Under the pieces are notes generated by a model that was given only the letters and a program-made list of their open reading frames with translations, ran no database searches and was not told the origin of the DNA. Below are positions 1 to 7,249 of a stretch of DNA of 17,251 nt, in pieces (position 1 is the first letter of the stretch; every line of letters starts with the position of its first letter). Position numbers and translations under genes: made by a program. The stretch covers positions 1 to 17,251 of the forward strand of contig JBDNBY010000016.1 in NCBI GenBank assembly GCA_039767595.1, given 5' to 3'. Origin of the DNA: JBDNBY01 sp039767595 (GTDB lineage: Bacteria; Pseudomonadota; Alphaproteobacteria; Rhodobacterales; Rhodobacteraceae).

Positions 1-573
1 AATTTCGCAAGTAAACTCAACAAACCCCTCAAGGACACTCGGCGCGCGCCCGACCGCGTCAAAGGCACCGGCCACATCCGCCGCATCCGACAGGCGCAGC
101 TGGCCCTTGCCATCATAGCCAAAGCGGCGGGTCTTTAAAATCGACGGCATGCCCAATTGGGCCACGGCCCGCTCGAGGTCCTCTTGGCTTTCGACATTGG
201 CGAAGGGCGCGGTTTTCAGGCCCAGATCTTGGAGAAAGCTCTTTTCGGTCAGGCGATCTTGGGAAATGCGCAGCGCCTCGCGATTGGGGCGCAGTAAAAC
301 ATGCTCTTCGATTGCATCAAGCGCGCTGGTCGGCACATTTTCAAACTCATATGTCACAATATCCACTGAGGCGGCAAAGGCATGCAGCGCCTCGAGATCC
401 TCGTATGCTGCCGTTGTCACGCGGTCGGCCACATGTGCCGCTGGTGGATTGGCGGCAGGTTCGAAAATATGAGTTTTATACCCCAGCCGCGCCGCCGCGA
501 CCGACAGCATCCGGCCCAATTGACCGCCACCCAAAATACCAATTGTGCTACCGAACGGGAGGGGGTTATTCAT
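1..573 (-). CDS. purK: 5-(carboxyamino)imidazole ribonucleotide synthase PurK, 5' part only
   Basis: PurK uses ATP and bicarbonate to carboxylate aminoimidazole ribonucleotide to N5-CAIR, the substrate of PurE, in cytosolic de novo purine synthesis. The minus strand is open for 191 codons from an ATG at 573-571 to the window edge. Residues 12-22 read GILGGGQLGRM, the N-terminal nucleotide-fold loop typical of PurK. Further on come a YEFENVP motif, the QDRLTEKSFL segment and an ATP-grasp segment with KTRRFGYDGKGQ. The family is about 350-360 residues long, so roughly the C-terminal half lies outside the window. The ATG overlaps the end of purE by eight bases (ATGAATAA), which implies translational coupling and a purEK operon. 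No frameshift is visible. The assignment is very secure; only the missing 3' end is unknown. Confidence 0.95.
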   Translation of the reverse strand, partial: MNNPLPFGSTIGILGGGQLGRMLSVAAARLGYKTHIFEPAANPPAAHVADRVTTAAYEDLEALHAFAASVDIVTYEFENVPTSALDAIEEHVLLRPNREALRISQDRLTEKSFLQDLGLKTAPFANVESQEDLERAVAQLGMPSILKTRRFGYDGKGQLRLSDAADVAGAFDAVGRAPSVLEGFVEFTCEI

Positions 574-1045
574 CTGTCGGCTCTTCCGCAATAGAGGCCG
601 ATAGGGCCGCGCGCCAGTCATCCAAACGCTGCGCGAGCGCCGCATCTGAGACGGCCAAAATACCCGCGGCCATGAGGCCCGCGTTCGCCGCGCCCGCCGC
701 ACCAATCGCCATGGTGGCAACTGGAAAGCCTTTGGGCATTTGCACAATAGAATAGAGGCTATCCACCCCCGACAGAGCCTTGGTTTGCACTGGCACACCA
801 ATGACGGGGATCCGCGTTTTCGAGGCCATCATCCCGGGCAAATGCGCCGCGCCGCCCGCGCCCGCGATGATCACGTCGATCCCCCGAGAGGCCGCCGTTT
901 TCCCATACTCCCAAAGCCGATCTGGCGTGCGATGGGCCGAGACGATCTTGGCTTCATATGTGATGCCAAGCTCATCTAATATGTCTGCGGCCAATTTCAT
1001 GGTGGGCCAGTCTGACTGGCTGCCCATAATAATCCCGACTGTCAT
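566..1045 (-). CDS. purE: N5-carboxyaminoimidazole ribonucleotide mutase PurE (class I)
   Basis: PurE converts N5-CAIR made by PurK to CAIR in purine synthesis. The 159-residue product has the class I signatures: GSQSDWPTM near the N-terminus, the SAHRTP motif carrying the catalytic histidine, and the AGAGGAAHLPGM loop that binds substrate. Length matches the family (about 160 residues). The frame extends nine codons upstream to 1072, but I chose the ATG at 1045. It begins MTVGIIMGSQ as homologues do, and AAGGA lies about seven bases upstream. The gene leads the purEK operon, with the purK start overlapping its end. Pairing with purK fits a class I mutase acting on N5-CAIR, not the class II enzyme that acts on AIR and CO2. 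Confidence 0.96.
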   Translation of the reverse strand: MTVGIIMGSQSDWPTMKLAADILDELGITYEAKIVSAHRTPDRLWEYGKTAASRGIDVIIAGAGGAAHLPGMMASKTRIPVIGVPVQTKALSGVDSLYSIVQMPKGFPVATMAIGAAGAANAGLMAAGILAVSDAALAQRLDDWRAALSASIAEEPTDE

Positions 1046-1124
1046 CGCGCGTTCCTTATTTTTACTCGCCAAACCCTTAGCCTGTCACTTTGCACAATGC
1101 AATAATGACAACTTTATCTAGCCT

Positions 1125-1153
1125 CTTGAATAGATCACAAATTGCTCCCATAT
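1125..1153 (+). promoter_or_regulatory. RpoH (sigma-32) heat-shock promoter for hsp20-DUF1150
   Basis: The sequence CTCTTGAA (1123-1130) is followed after exactly 17 bases by CCATAT (1148-1153). This matches the RpoH consensus reported for alphaproteobacteria, CNCTTGAA-N17-CCANAT, at every specified position. It lies about 64 bases upstream of the ATG of an Hsp20 gene, the expected kind of target, and points toward it. The predicted start of transcription is near 1160, giving a leader of roughly 57 bases. No transcript data are available, so function is inferred from motif and context. Confidence 0.8.
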
Positions 1154-1216
1154 TTCCTGTAGGCCGCCGCTTTTGGGGCCGTATTCACTCAGTCGCTTCG
1201 TAAAAAGGACGAGACC

Positions 1217-1636
1217 ATGACAAAAATGACACTTGCCTCATATCCACATATGCTTGGGTTTGAACAGCTCGAGCGGTTGCTCGAACGCTCGAAATCCGGC
1301 AATGAAGGCTACCCCCCTTTTAATATAGAGCAAACCTCTGATCGCTCCTATCGGATCACATTGGCCGTGGCGGGATTTAGCCGCCAAGACCTCTCGATCA
1401 CTGTTGAGGATCGCCAATTGGTGATCAAAGGACGCCAAGAAGATGACCTTAAAAATAGGATCTTCTTGCACCGCGGGATCGCCGCGCGCCAATTTCAACG
1501 TAGCTTTGTTTTGGCCGATGGTGTCGAAGTGGGTGCGGCAAAGATGGAAAACGGGCTGTTGCACGTTGACCTCACTCAGCAGCGCCCCGAAACGGTCGTT
1601 CAAACAATTGATATCGAAGATGGAGGCGACAGATGA
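1217..1636 (+). CDS. small heat-shock protein, Hsp20 / alpha-crystallin family (IbpA-like)
   Basis: This is an ATP-independent holdase that binds unfolding proteins in the cytosol until the DnaK system can refold them. The 139-residue product has a short N-terminal arm. The alpha-crystallin domain runs from about residue 33 to 130: PPFNIEQTSDRSYRITLAVAG opens it, DLSITVEDRQLVIKG is the central beta-sandwich, and GVEVGAAKMENGLLHVDL is the C-terminal strand pair. AAGGACG lies about nine bases before the ATG and supports the start. The stop overlaps the ATG of the next gene as ATGA. A strong RpoH-type promoter upstream predicts heat induction. The family is certain; the closest named homologue is IbpA. 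Confidence 0.93.
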   Translation: MTKMTLASYPHMLGFEQLERLLERSKSGNEGYPPFNIEQTSDRSYRITLAVAGFSRQDLSITVEDRQLVIKGRQEDDLKNRIFLHRGIAARQFQRSFVLADGVEVGAAKMENGLLHVDLTQQRPETVVQTIDIEDGGDR

Positions 1637-1884
1637 GCCACGACAGCATCAAAGACACCACCACGCCACAGGCGCAGCCAGCGCCACAAGCCCAGCCCCT
1701 TGCCTATGTGAAATCGGTTGCGACGGCGGATCTGCCTGAAGAAATCCGCGCGCATATGGGCAATAAATCGCGAGTCTATGCGCTACACTCCGAGGCGGGC
1801 GAGCCATTGGCAATCGTCCTAGAGTATAAAATGGCGCATATCGTTGCCAAACAAAACGACTATCACTCGGTCGCTGTGCACTAA
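1633..1884 (+). CDS. DUF1150 family protein
   Basis: This 83-residue protein has no established function. It has a Gln/Pro/Ala-rich and probably disordered start (about residues 10-25). A compact remainder follows, containing LAYVKSVATADLPEEI, a short linker and the closing strand pattern ALHSEAGEPLAIVLEYKMA. That pattern is what I recognise as DUF1150, a small family largely confined to alphaproteobacteria and often next to Hsp20 genes. It has no signal peptide or membrane segment, so it is probably cytosolic. Its ATG overlaps the hsp20 stop (ATGA), so the two should be co-transcribed from the heat-shock promoter. A perfect hairpin terminator follows 17 bases after the stop. A role linked to small heat-shock proteins is inference from coupling only. 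Confidence 0.85.
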   Translation: MSHDSIKDTTTPQAQPAPQAQPLAYVKSVATADLPEEIRAHMGNKSRVYALHSEAGEPLAIVLEYKMAHIVAKQNDYHSVAVH

Positions 1885-1900
1885 CGGCAGTCTCAAACAA

Positions 1901-1924
1901 AAAGGGGGCTATGCAGCCCCCTTT
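1901..1924. terminator. bidirectional rho-independent terminator
   Basis: The bases AAAGGGGGCT (1901-1910) and AGCCCCCTTT (1915-1924) form a perfect ten-base-pair stem with a four-base loop, ATGC. It sits between the convergent DUF1150 gene (ends 1884) and the cytochrome b gene (ends at 1940). Read on the minus strand the stem is followed by a T-rich tail (TTTTTGTTT). On the plus strand the tail is only the TTT of the stem itself. It probably serves both transcripts and works best for the minus-strand one. Confidence 0.88.
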
Positions 1925-1939
1925 GCTATCAAATGCGAA

Positions 1940-2446
1940 TCAACCGCGCCATAGCGGCACCATCGCGCCCCACACGCCATCGCCAAGCACCCGATGCATC
2001 AAAGCAGCCGCAACATGGCCACCGATAATCACATAGCTGCCAGTCACGGCAATCTCATGCAGGGCGATGGTGGCCTCCATGATCAAACCGGCCTCAACGC
2101 CAAATCGATAGAGCAGGCCAACCATAATCCCAGAGATCGCGATCAAACTCACGGCCGCGTAAATCGCATAATGCCCGTAGAGCGCGGCCCATTTGATCAC
2201 CTTGGGCGTATCATTCGCCAATGCAGAGGTGAAATATCGCCGCATCAGGAAAAATCGCGCAGCCGTGACCGCCAAAAAGACCGTCGCAAAGACGAACTCG
2301 AAATTCAAAAGCTCCCGATCCGCCAGTTGATCAACGCTCTCTAACCCTTTGTAAATGGCATAGGCATACAAAAGCACGAAGCCCCAATGAATAACTTTAA
2401 CCAATAGCGAATGTACGGGGCGGTCGCCCACTGCCCGTCCTGTCAT
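1940..2446 (-). CDS. cytochrome b561-like di-haem membrane protein
   Basis: The 168-residue product has four hydrophobic segments at about residues 15-33, 48-68, 88-110 and 128-150. This is the arrangement of prokaryotic cytochrome b561 proteins, which pass electrons from the quinol pool through two b haems. Candidate haem-ligand histidines lie in VIHWG (helix 1), YGHYAIY (helix 3), and ALHEIAV and GGHVAAALMH (helix 4), the expected spacing. The ATG is preceded by AGGGG at eight bases. The gene lies downstream of trxB on the same strand with 76 bases between, so it could be a separate unit or a read-through product. The physiological partner cannot be read from the sequence; superoxide:quinone oxidoreductase (CybB-like) activity is one possibility. 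Confidence 0.8.
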   Translation of the reverse strand: MTGRAVGDRPVHSLLVKVIHWGFVLLYAYAIYKGLESVDQLADRELLNFEFVFATVFLAVTAARFFLMRRYFTSALANDTPKVIKWAALYGHYAIYAAVSLIAISGIMVGLLYRFGVEAGLIMEATIALHEIAVTGSYVIIGGHVAAALMHRVLGDGVWGAMVPLWRG

Positions 2447-2522
2447 TAGAATACCCCTTTTGAGAGCACTCAGATAAGAAGCGCCCTCTCAGCGTTCACG
2501 GGCGTTTAGACAGATCGCCTGA

Positions 2523-3467
2523 TCATTCCTCGTGTTCGGCTAAAAACCGCTCAGCATCCAGCGCAGCCATACAGCCCATACCAGCCGATGTAATCGCTTG
2601 GCGGTAGACGTGGTCGGTGATGTCCCCGGCGGCAAAGATCCCTTTGACCGAAGTGCTGGTCGTGCCTGGCTCGACTTTGACATAGCCGCCGTTATGAGTC
2701 TCGAGCTTATCGATCACCAACTCATTGGCCGGCGCATGTCCAATCGCCACAAACAGGCCTTTGCACGGGATATTTGTCATCTCTCCGGTTTTAGTGCTTT
2801 TGAATGTCGCGCCTTCCACACCTTTGGGCATATCGGTGCCGTACACGCCGTCGAGTTCGTGATCCCACAGAACCTCGACTTTGGGATGTTTGAACAGGCG
2901 GTCTTGCAAAATCTTTTCCGCCCGCAGGCTATCGCGCCGATGGACAAGCGTCACTTTCGAGGCAAAATTTGTTAGAAACAGCGCCTCTTCTACTGCCGTA
3001 TTGCCGCCGCCGATAACGACGATCTCTTGGCCGCGATAGAAAAAGCCATCGCATGTCGCACAGGCCGAAACGCCAAATCCTTTGAATGACTCTTCATCAG
3101 GGTGCCCCAACCATTTGGCCCGCGCGCCTGTCGCCAAAATCACGGCGTCGGCGGTATAAGTGGTGCCGCTATCGGTCGATAGAACGAAGGGCCGCACATC
3201 GGTATTGAGGTCTGTCACAAGGTCGCTCACGATCTCACAGCCCATCGCCTTGGCATGATCGCCCATCCGCACCATCAGGTCTGGGCCTTGGACTTCTGTA
3301 TCCCCAGGCCAGTTTTCCACTTCGGTCGTGGTCGTCAACTGACCGCCGGGCTCTATCCCTTGGATCAAGATCGGCTCTAGCATCGCGCGCGCAGCATAGA
3401 CACCTGCGGTATACCCCGCGGGCCCAGAGCCGATAATGATCACTTTGCTATGTCGAGAATCTGTCAT
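2523..3467 (-). CDS. trxB: thioredoxin-disulfide reductase TrxB
   Basis: TrxB is a cytosolic FAD enzyme that reduces thioredoxin with NADPH. With the start at 3467 the product is 314 residues, the usual length. The FAD-binding GSGPAG is at residues 13-18. The redox-active pair Cys-Ala-Thr-Cys is at 136-139. The NADPH loop GGGNTAVEEA begins near 158 in the longer frame (about 153 here). The C-terminal FAD motif AAGDITDHVYRQ is present. An in-frame ATG exists five codons upstream at 3482, but GAGGACGG overlaps that stretch and sits at proper distance only from the 3467 ATG. The gene is divergent from an Lrp-type regulator about 225 bases away. All key residues are present. Confidence 0.96.
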   Translation of the reverse strand: MTDSRHSKVIIIGSGPAGYTAGVYAARAMLEPILIQGIEPGGQLTTTTEVENWPGDTEVQGPDLMVRMGDHAKAMGCEIVSDLVTDLNTDVRPFVLSTDSGTTYTADAVILATGARAKWLGHPDEESFKGFGVSACATCDGFFYRGQEIVVIGGGNTAVEEALFLTNFASKVTLVHRRDSLRAEKILQDRLFKHPKVEVLWDHELDGVYGTDMPKGVEGATFKSTKTGEMTNIPCKGLFVAIGHAPANELVIDKLETHNGGYVKVEPGTTSTSVKGIFAAGDITDHVYRQAITSAGMGCMAALDAERFLAEHEE

Positions 3468-3621
3468 ATCATCCGTCCTCATCTATTCTACCCGAATACA
3501 TAGACCGCCGATCTAAGGGCTGCAACCACACTCCTCCACATCTTGGCCCACCCATGCTAGCAAAGATTAAAACGGATCAGAGCGTAAAATTTAACACTAT
3601 GCGAATGAATCTTTCGAGATA

Positions 3622-3649
3622 TTGAAATTTTGTTGCGGCGCGATATGTT
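3622..3649 (+). promoter_or_regulatory. possible sigma-70 promoter for the lrp-type gene
   Basis: TTGAAA (3622-3627) and TATGTT (3644-3649) are separated by 16 bases in the 209-base gap between the divergent trxB and lrp-type genes. The first matches the -35 consensus in four or five of six positions and the second the -10 in four of six. The implied leader is about 37 bases. The surrounding stretch is clearly more AT-rich than the flanking genes. The matches are modest, so this is a tentative call. I saw no clear Lrp-type operator and nothing else in the gap. Confidence 0.3.
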
Positions 3650-3692
3650 ATGTGACAGATACCAAGAAACGCATACTGAACAGAGGTCGCCA

Positions 3693-4193
3693 ATGCCGCG
3701 TCTACGCCTAGATCCCATCGATCGCCATATTCTGGCCGAGCTTCAACGCGATGGTCGCATGACCAATGTCGAGTTGGCCAAACGCGTTGGCATATCGGCC
3801 CCGCCGTGTTTGCGCCGCGTGCGCACCCTCGAAGAGCAAGGCTTGATAAAACGCTACCACGCGCATGTCGATAGCCGCGAGCTGGGGTTCGAAGTCCAAG
3901 TCTTTGCAATGGTTGGGCTACAAAAACAAGCCGAGGCCGACCTCGCCGCATTCGAAAATAAATGCCGCGCATGGCCCCTCGTGCGGGAATGCCACATGCT
4001 CAATGGCGAAGTAGATTTCATTTTGAAATGCGTCGCCCCTGACCTTAGCTCGTTTCAACGTTTTTTGACCGAAGAGCTACTCAGCACCGACAATGTCGGC
4101 AGCGTCAAAACCTCCTTGGTCATTCGCTGCGCCAAAGATGAGCCTGGCGTGCCCTTTGATGTGCTCGAACAGCGGATGGAGCAATCTGCCTAA
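3693..4193 (+). CDS. Lrp/AsnC family transcriptional regulator
   Basis: This is a feast/famine-type DNA-binding regulator, usually octameric and responsive to amino acids. The 166-residue product begins with a winged helix-turn-helix: LDPIDRHILAELQRDGRM, then the HTH at about residues 24-45 (NVELAKRVGISAPPCLRRV). A linker and a C-terminal RAM/AsnC ligand-binding domain (about 65-150) follow. The frame extends upstream to 3630, but the ATG at 3693 fits the family N-terminus and has GAGG about eight bases before it. The gene is divergent from trxB and converges with pgeF, the stops being only seven bases apart. Its targets are unknown; autoregulation is common in the family. The amino acid ligand cannot be predicted from sequence by eye. 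Confidence 0.9.
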   Translation: MPRLRLDPIDRHILAELQRDGRMTNVELAKRVGISAPPCLRRVRTLEEQGLIKRYHAHVDSRELGFEVQVFAMVGLQKQAEADLAAFENKCRAWPLVRECHMLNGEVDFILKCVAPDLSSFQRFLTEELLSTDNVGSVKTSLVIRCAKDEPGVPFDVLEQRMEQSA

Positions 4194-4200
4194 TTCCGGC

Positions 4201-4959
4201 TTAGGGACAAATCACTGAAATCAACCGGCCGTAATCCGGCTCGCCTCGATGTGTGGCCCGCCGGTAGGAATAAAATCGCGCTTCATCGGCATAGGTGCAT
4301 TCCCCGCACCACTGCGCCGATCCTAGACCTGCGGCGCGCAGTTTGTGTAGGCCATAGAGCGGTAGATCAAATTGATATTTTCCCGTGGCCTGCCCTTGGG
4401 CAAAAAACCGGGTGTTCGCCGCGTCGTCTGCCAAAAACGCATCATATAGCTCTTGACCCACTTCATAATTCACCTGCGAGATCGAGGGGCCAATCACCGC
4501 CGTGATCTGATCGCGCAGGGCGCCCAGCGCCTCCATCTGTGCGACCGTTGCTTCGATGATATCCGATTGCGCCCCGCGCCATCCTGCATGGACCGCAGCC
4601 ACGGTGCCACTTGCCGCGCAGGCCATCAAAATCGGTTGGCAGTCTGCCGTCAAAATCGCCAGCGCCACGCCCTTGGTATTCGAGACAATCGCATCGCCCT
4701 CGTGCAAGGGATCACTCGGGCCATCAAGGACATGCACGATATTCGAATGGGTCTGGCGCACGCGGACCAATTGATCCGCCCCGAGGTTAAAATGCGTCGC
4801 GACGCGGGCCATGTTGACTGCGACCGCATCTGAAATATCATGCGATCCCATGCCGCAATTGAGCCCAGAATACACACCGGATGATGCTCCGCCACGGCGA
4901 GTAAAAAACCCATGCCTGAAGGGCCCCAGCGCATCATATGTCAGCGCCTCAAGCGTCAC
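4201..4959 (-). CDS. pgeF: peptidoglycan editing factor PgeF (multicopper-polyphenol-oxidase-like, DUF152)
   Basis: Members of this family were long labelled laccases. PgeF in E. coli removes wrongly incorporated residues from peptidoglycan precursors, and relatives show purine nucleoside phosphorylase activity. Recognisable motifs are HGFFTRRGGASSGVYSGLN near the start, RQTHSN (metal/catalytic histidine), TADCQP, and VHAGWRGA in the centre, all conserved zinc-site residues of the fold. The frame can begin at a GTG at 4980. I prefer the GTG at 4959-4957, which gives a 252-residue protein starting VTLEALTYD. It overlaps the stop of the upstream methyltransferase gene as GTGA, the same coupling seen at the other junction of this operon. 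It is the third gene after lgt and the MidA-like gene. The biochemical activity in this organism is inferred from family. Confidence 0.87.
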   Translation of the reverse strand: MTLEALTYDALGPFRHGFFTRRGGASSGVYSGLNCGMGSHDISDAVAVNMARVATHFNLGADQLVRVRQTHSNIVHVLDGPSDPLHEGDAIVSNTKGVALAILTADCQPILMACAASGTVAAVHAGWRGAQSDIIEATVAQMEALGALRDQITAVIGPSISQVNYEVGQELYDAFLADDAANTRFFAQGQATGKYQFDLPLYGLHKLRAAGLGSAQWCGECTYADEARFYSYRRATHRGEPDYGRLISVICP

Positions 4960-6020
4960 GGCTCTAACCCAGGCAGGCACGGCTTTCCGCTTTGATAAAA
5001 TCCCATAACTTTGAACAAGGCGCCCATCTCCTGAGGATGCGTTAACCGATTATGAGCCGCAATATGCGTCTCAAGAGCCTCTCCTGTCAAAGACTTTGCC
5101 AAGGATTGCGCACGTGCCGTGATCCCCAACCGCTCTAAAAACACACCTTGCGTTGCCAATTTAGCATAAGAGCATTGCGCAGCCTGCGCCAACGCTTCGA
5201 AATCGACATGGGCCGTCAAATCACTTTGACCAGGTGCTGCGAGGGGATCGATCGGTTTATGATCACTTAGGCTTTGCACCGTATCCCCAAGGGAATGCCA
5301 ATCCCCATAATCAATGACCAGACCGGCCCCGCCATCGCGCTCAATCCGCTGTGTCAGATCCGCAATCATCGGCGTCAGCTGCGGGCATACTTCGACGATG
5401 TCCCCGTGCTGCACCCCCTCAAACCGACTGAGCATATCATGATCATGTGGCTCAATCGGGTGCCACTGCGTGCACAGACCCGCCGCATCGGTCAGGACAT
5501 ACCGCTCTTGCCAGCCAGAGGGGGCCCATTGAAATTGGCGGATCGGCAAGGCATCAAAAAACTCATTTGCCAACACGAAAATTGGCAATTCCGGCAAATC
5601 ATCAACCGTTTCGATCCAATTGACATCAAACGCTTTAAGCGTGTCTTGCTGGCGTTTGCGCATTGAGGGCGATGCCTCAATCAAAGCCACGCGCAGGGCC
5701 GCTGCAAAGCCCGGCACACGCTGCGCCACGCGCAAGACATCTGCCATCAGCGTCCCATGCCCTGGCCCCAACTCGGCCAAAACAACGCGCTCGGGCTGGC
5801 CAAGATCCATCCAATATTGCACGAAACAAAGTCCGATCAACTCGCCGAACATCTGCGATATCTCTGGGGCCGTGACAAAATCCCCCGCCGCACCAATGGC
5901 CCGCGCTTGGGTGTAATAGCCCATTTTGGGATCAAGCAACGCCCGCGCCATATAGGCATCAAACCGCAATGGCCCAGTGGTGGCAATCTCGTCTATCAAA
6001 ACATCTCGCAACATACTCAT
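4956..6020 (-). CDS. class I SAM-dependent methyltransferase, MidA / NDUFAF7 family (DUF185)
   Basis: The mitochondrial homologue NDUFAF7 methylates an arginine of complex I subunit NDUFS2 during assembly; a matching role in bacterial complex I is a reasonable inference. The 354-residue product shows the family signatures GYYTQ (about residue 35), GDFVTAPEISQMFGE (about 46-60), the SAM-binding AELGPGHGTLMAD (about 82-94), ANEFFDALP (about 151-159), and an IDYGDW motif in the C-terminal half. The frame runs on upstream to 6128 inside lgt. The ATG at 6020-6018 is chosen because the protein then begins MSMLRDVLIDEI and the ATG overlaps the lgt stop as ATGA. A second ATG two codons later is an alternative. 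It is the middle gene of a coupled trio. Confidence 0.9.
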   Translation of the reverse strand: MSMLRDVLIDEIATTGPLRFDAYMARALLDPKMGYYTQARAIGAAGDFVTAPEISQMFGELIGLCFVQYWMDLGQPERVVLAELGPGHGTLMADVLRVAQRVPGFAAALRVALIEASPSMRKRQQDTLKAFDVNWIETVDDLPELPIFVLANEFFDALPIRQFQWAPSGWQERYVLTDAAGLCTQWHPIEPHDHDMLSRFEGVQHGDIVEVCPQLTPMIADLTQRIERDGGAGLVIDYGDWHSLGDTVQSLSDHKPIDPLAAPGQSDLTAHVDFEALAQAAQCSYAKLATQGVFLERLGITARAQSLAKSLTGEALETHIAAHNRLTHPQEMGALFKVMGFYQSGKPCLPGLEP

Positions 6021-6898
6021 GCGCGCGCGCCAGCGGCTCGTGACCAAAGGATCAAGGCGACCCCCACCGCGATCATCGGCAACGACAGGATCTGCCCCAT
6101 GGTTAGGCCAAGCTCGCCCCAGTGCCATGCATAGCCAATGGGATTATCAAACGTCACAAATTGCGCATCAGGCTGGCGCACCAATTCGACCAAACCGCGC
6201 GCCGCGCCATACCCAATGAGGAAAATGCCCGTCGCACGCGCAGGAAACCATAGTAGATGCCGGCGATACGCCAAAAACAACAGCACAGCCCCGAGGATCA
6301 AGCCTTCGAGCAGCGCTTCATATAGCTGCGAGGGGTGACGGGCGCATAGGCCAATCACCTCAGGGCACTGCTGCGCCGCTGCGCCGGGAAACACCACACC
6401 CCACGGCAAATCCGTGGGTCTACCCCACAGCTCTGCGTTAATGAAATTCGACACACGCCCCAACAATAGGCCGATCGGCGCCACAATCGCCAAACAGTCC
6501 GCCACCGACCAAACCGGTAAGGATCTGCGCTGGCAAAACCATGCAACAGCAAGGACAACACCGAGAAAGCCACCGTGAAACGACATGCCACCTTGCCACA
6601 GTTTCAAAATCTCTAAGGGTTGCGCCATGTAATAGGCAGGATTGTAAAACAGCACATAGCCCAGCCGCCCCCCCAATATGATGCCGATCACAATGAAATT
6701 AAGAAGATCGTCCAAGTCTTTGCGCCCCATCGGGGCCGCAGTGCGCCACAGCGCAGGGGTCGAAATGAGCCGTGCAATCCCCCACCATCCTAGCAACAAA
6801 CCCACGATATACGCCATCGCATACCATCGCAACGAGAAGGAAAACGCCCCAAACGAAAGCGTGAAAATCTCAGGTGAAATATTTGGAAACGGGATCAT
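6017..6898 (-). CDS. lgt: prolipoprotein diacylglyceryl transferase Lgt
   Basis: Lgt moves a diacylglyceryl group from phosphatidylglycerol to the lipobox cysteine of prolipoproteins, the first step of lipoprotein maturation in the inner membrane. The 293-residue product has about seven hydrophobic segments. The family signature GRVSNFINAELWG is at residues 147-159. The HGGFLG motif begins at 108 (catalytic-site histidine) and HPSQLYEALLEG at 188-199. The N-terminus MIPFPNISPEIFTL is typical, and no better start lies upstream. It leads an overlapping operon with the MidA-like methyltransferase and pgeF. The 90 bases between it and the divergent UbiK-type gene must hold both promoters. All signature residues are intact. 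Confidence 0.96.
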   Translation of the reverse strand: MIPFPNISPEIFTLSFGAFSFSLRWYAMAYIVGLLLGWWGIARLISTPALWRTAAPMGRKDLDDLLNFIVIGIILGGRLGYVLFYNPAYYMAQPLEILKLWQGGMSFHGGFLGVVLAVAWFCQRRSLPVWSVADCLAIVAPIGLLLGRVSNFINAELWGRPTDLPWGVVFPGAAAQQCPEVIGLCARHPSQLYEALLEGLILGAVLLFLAYRRHLLWFPARATGIFLIGYGAARGLVELVRQPDAQFVTFDNPIGYAWHWGELGLTMGQILSLPMIAVGVALILWSRAAGARA

Positions 6899-6988
6899 TC
6901 AGCCTCAATCCATGCATTTTTATTCAAATTGACTTGAGAACCCATCCCATAGGCCTCATATAAAGATCAACACTGAAAGAGGTTCACC

Positions 6989-7249
6989 ATGCGTCCAAAC
7001 GGTAAAATTTTCGAAGATGTGTCTTCTTTGGTCACCAACGCCATGGGCGTTGCCCAAGGGGCCAAAGATGAGGCACAAAATCTAATCAATGCGCGGGTTG
7101 AGCGCTGGCTTGCCGATCGCGACTTGGTCACGCGCGAAGAATTTGAAGCACTGCGCGCCATGGTGGATCACCTCTCGCAAGAAAATAAGACCTTACACTC
7201 CCGCCTTGATGCCCTCAGCCCGCAAAACTCTGATACTGAGATATCTTAA
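6989..7249 (+). CDS. ubiK: accessory factor UbiK family protein (BMFP domain)
   Basis: UbiK helps the cytosolic ubiquinone biosynthesis complex in gammaproteobacteria; the older family name is BMFP, membrane-fusogenic coiled-coil protein. The 86-residue product has an amphipathic N-terminal part with VSSLVTNAMGVAQGAKDEA. A middle segment, WLADRDLVTREEFEALRAMV, is the most conserved part of the family, and a C-terminal heptad-rich coiled coil spans about 52-80. GAGG lies 8-9 bases upstream of the ATG. It is divergent from lgt. Its last 35 bases overlap on the opposite strand with the end of a broken coiled-coil gene. The family call is secure; a ubiquinone role in this lineage is inferred from homologues. 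Confidence 0.85.
   Translation: MRPNGKIFEDVSSLVTNAMGVAQGAKDEAQNLINARVERWLADRDLVTREEFEALRAMVDHLSQENKTLHSRLDALSPQNSDTEIS

Noticed and set aside
149..1121. Several plus-strand frames of 70-147 codons over the purEK region
   Set aside because: They are shadows of purK and purE, which have clear homology on the minus strand; none has a plausible ribosome site or protein-like composition.
2447..2522. TGAGAG / CTCTCA inverted repeat between trxB and the cytochrome b gene as a terminator
   Set aside because: The loop is 19 bases, the stem six, and no T-run follows on the minus strand, so it does not look like a working terminator.
6021..6128. Upstream extension of the MidA-like methyltransferase inside lgt
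   Set aside because: The extra residues are low-complexity Arg/Gly-rich shadow of lgt; the ATG at 6020 overlaps the lgt stop and fits the family start.
6899..6988. Second RpoH-like promoter before ubiK (CTTGAG with a TCATAT-like element)
   Set aside because: Both boxes deviate from consensus and the gene has no heat-shock logic; the match is no better than chance in an AT-rich gap.
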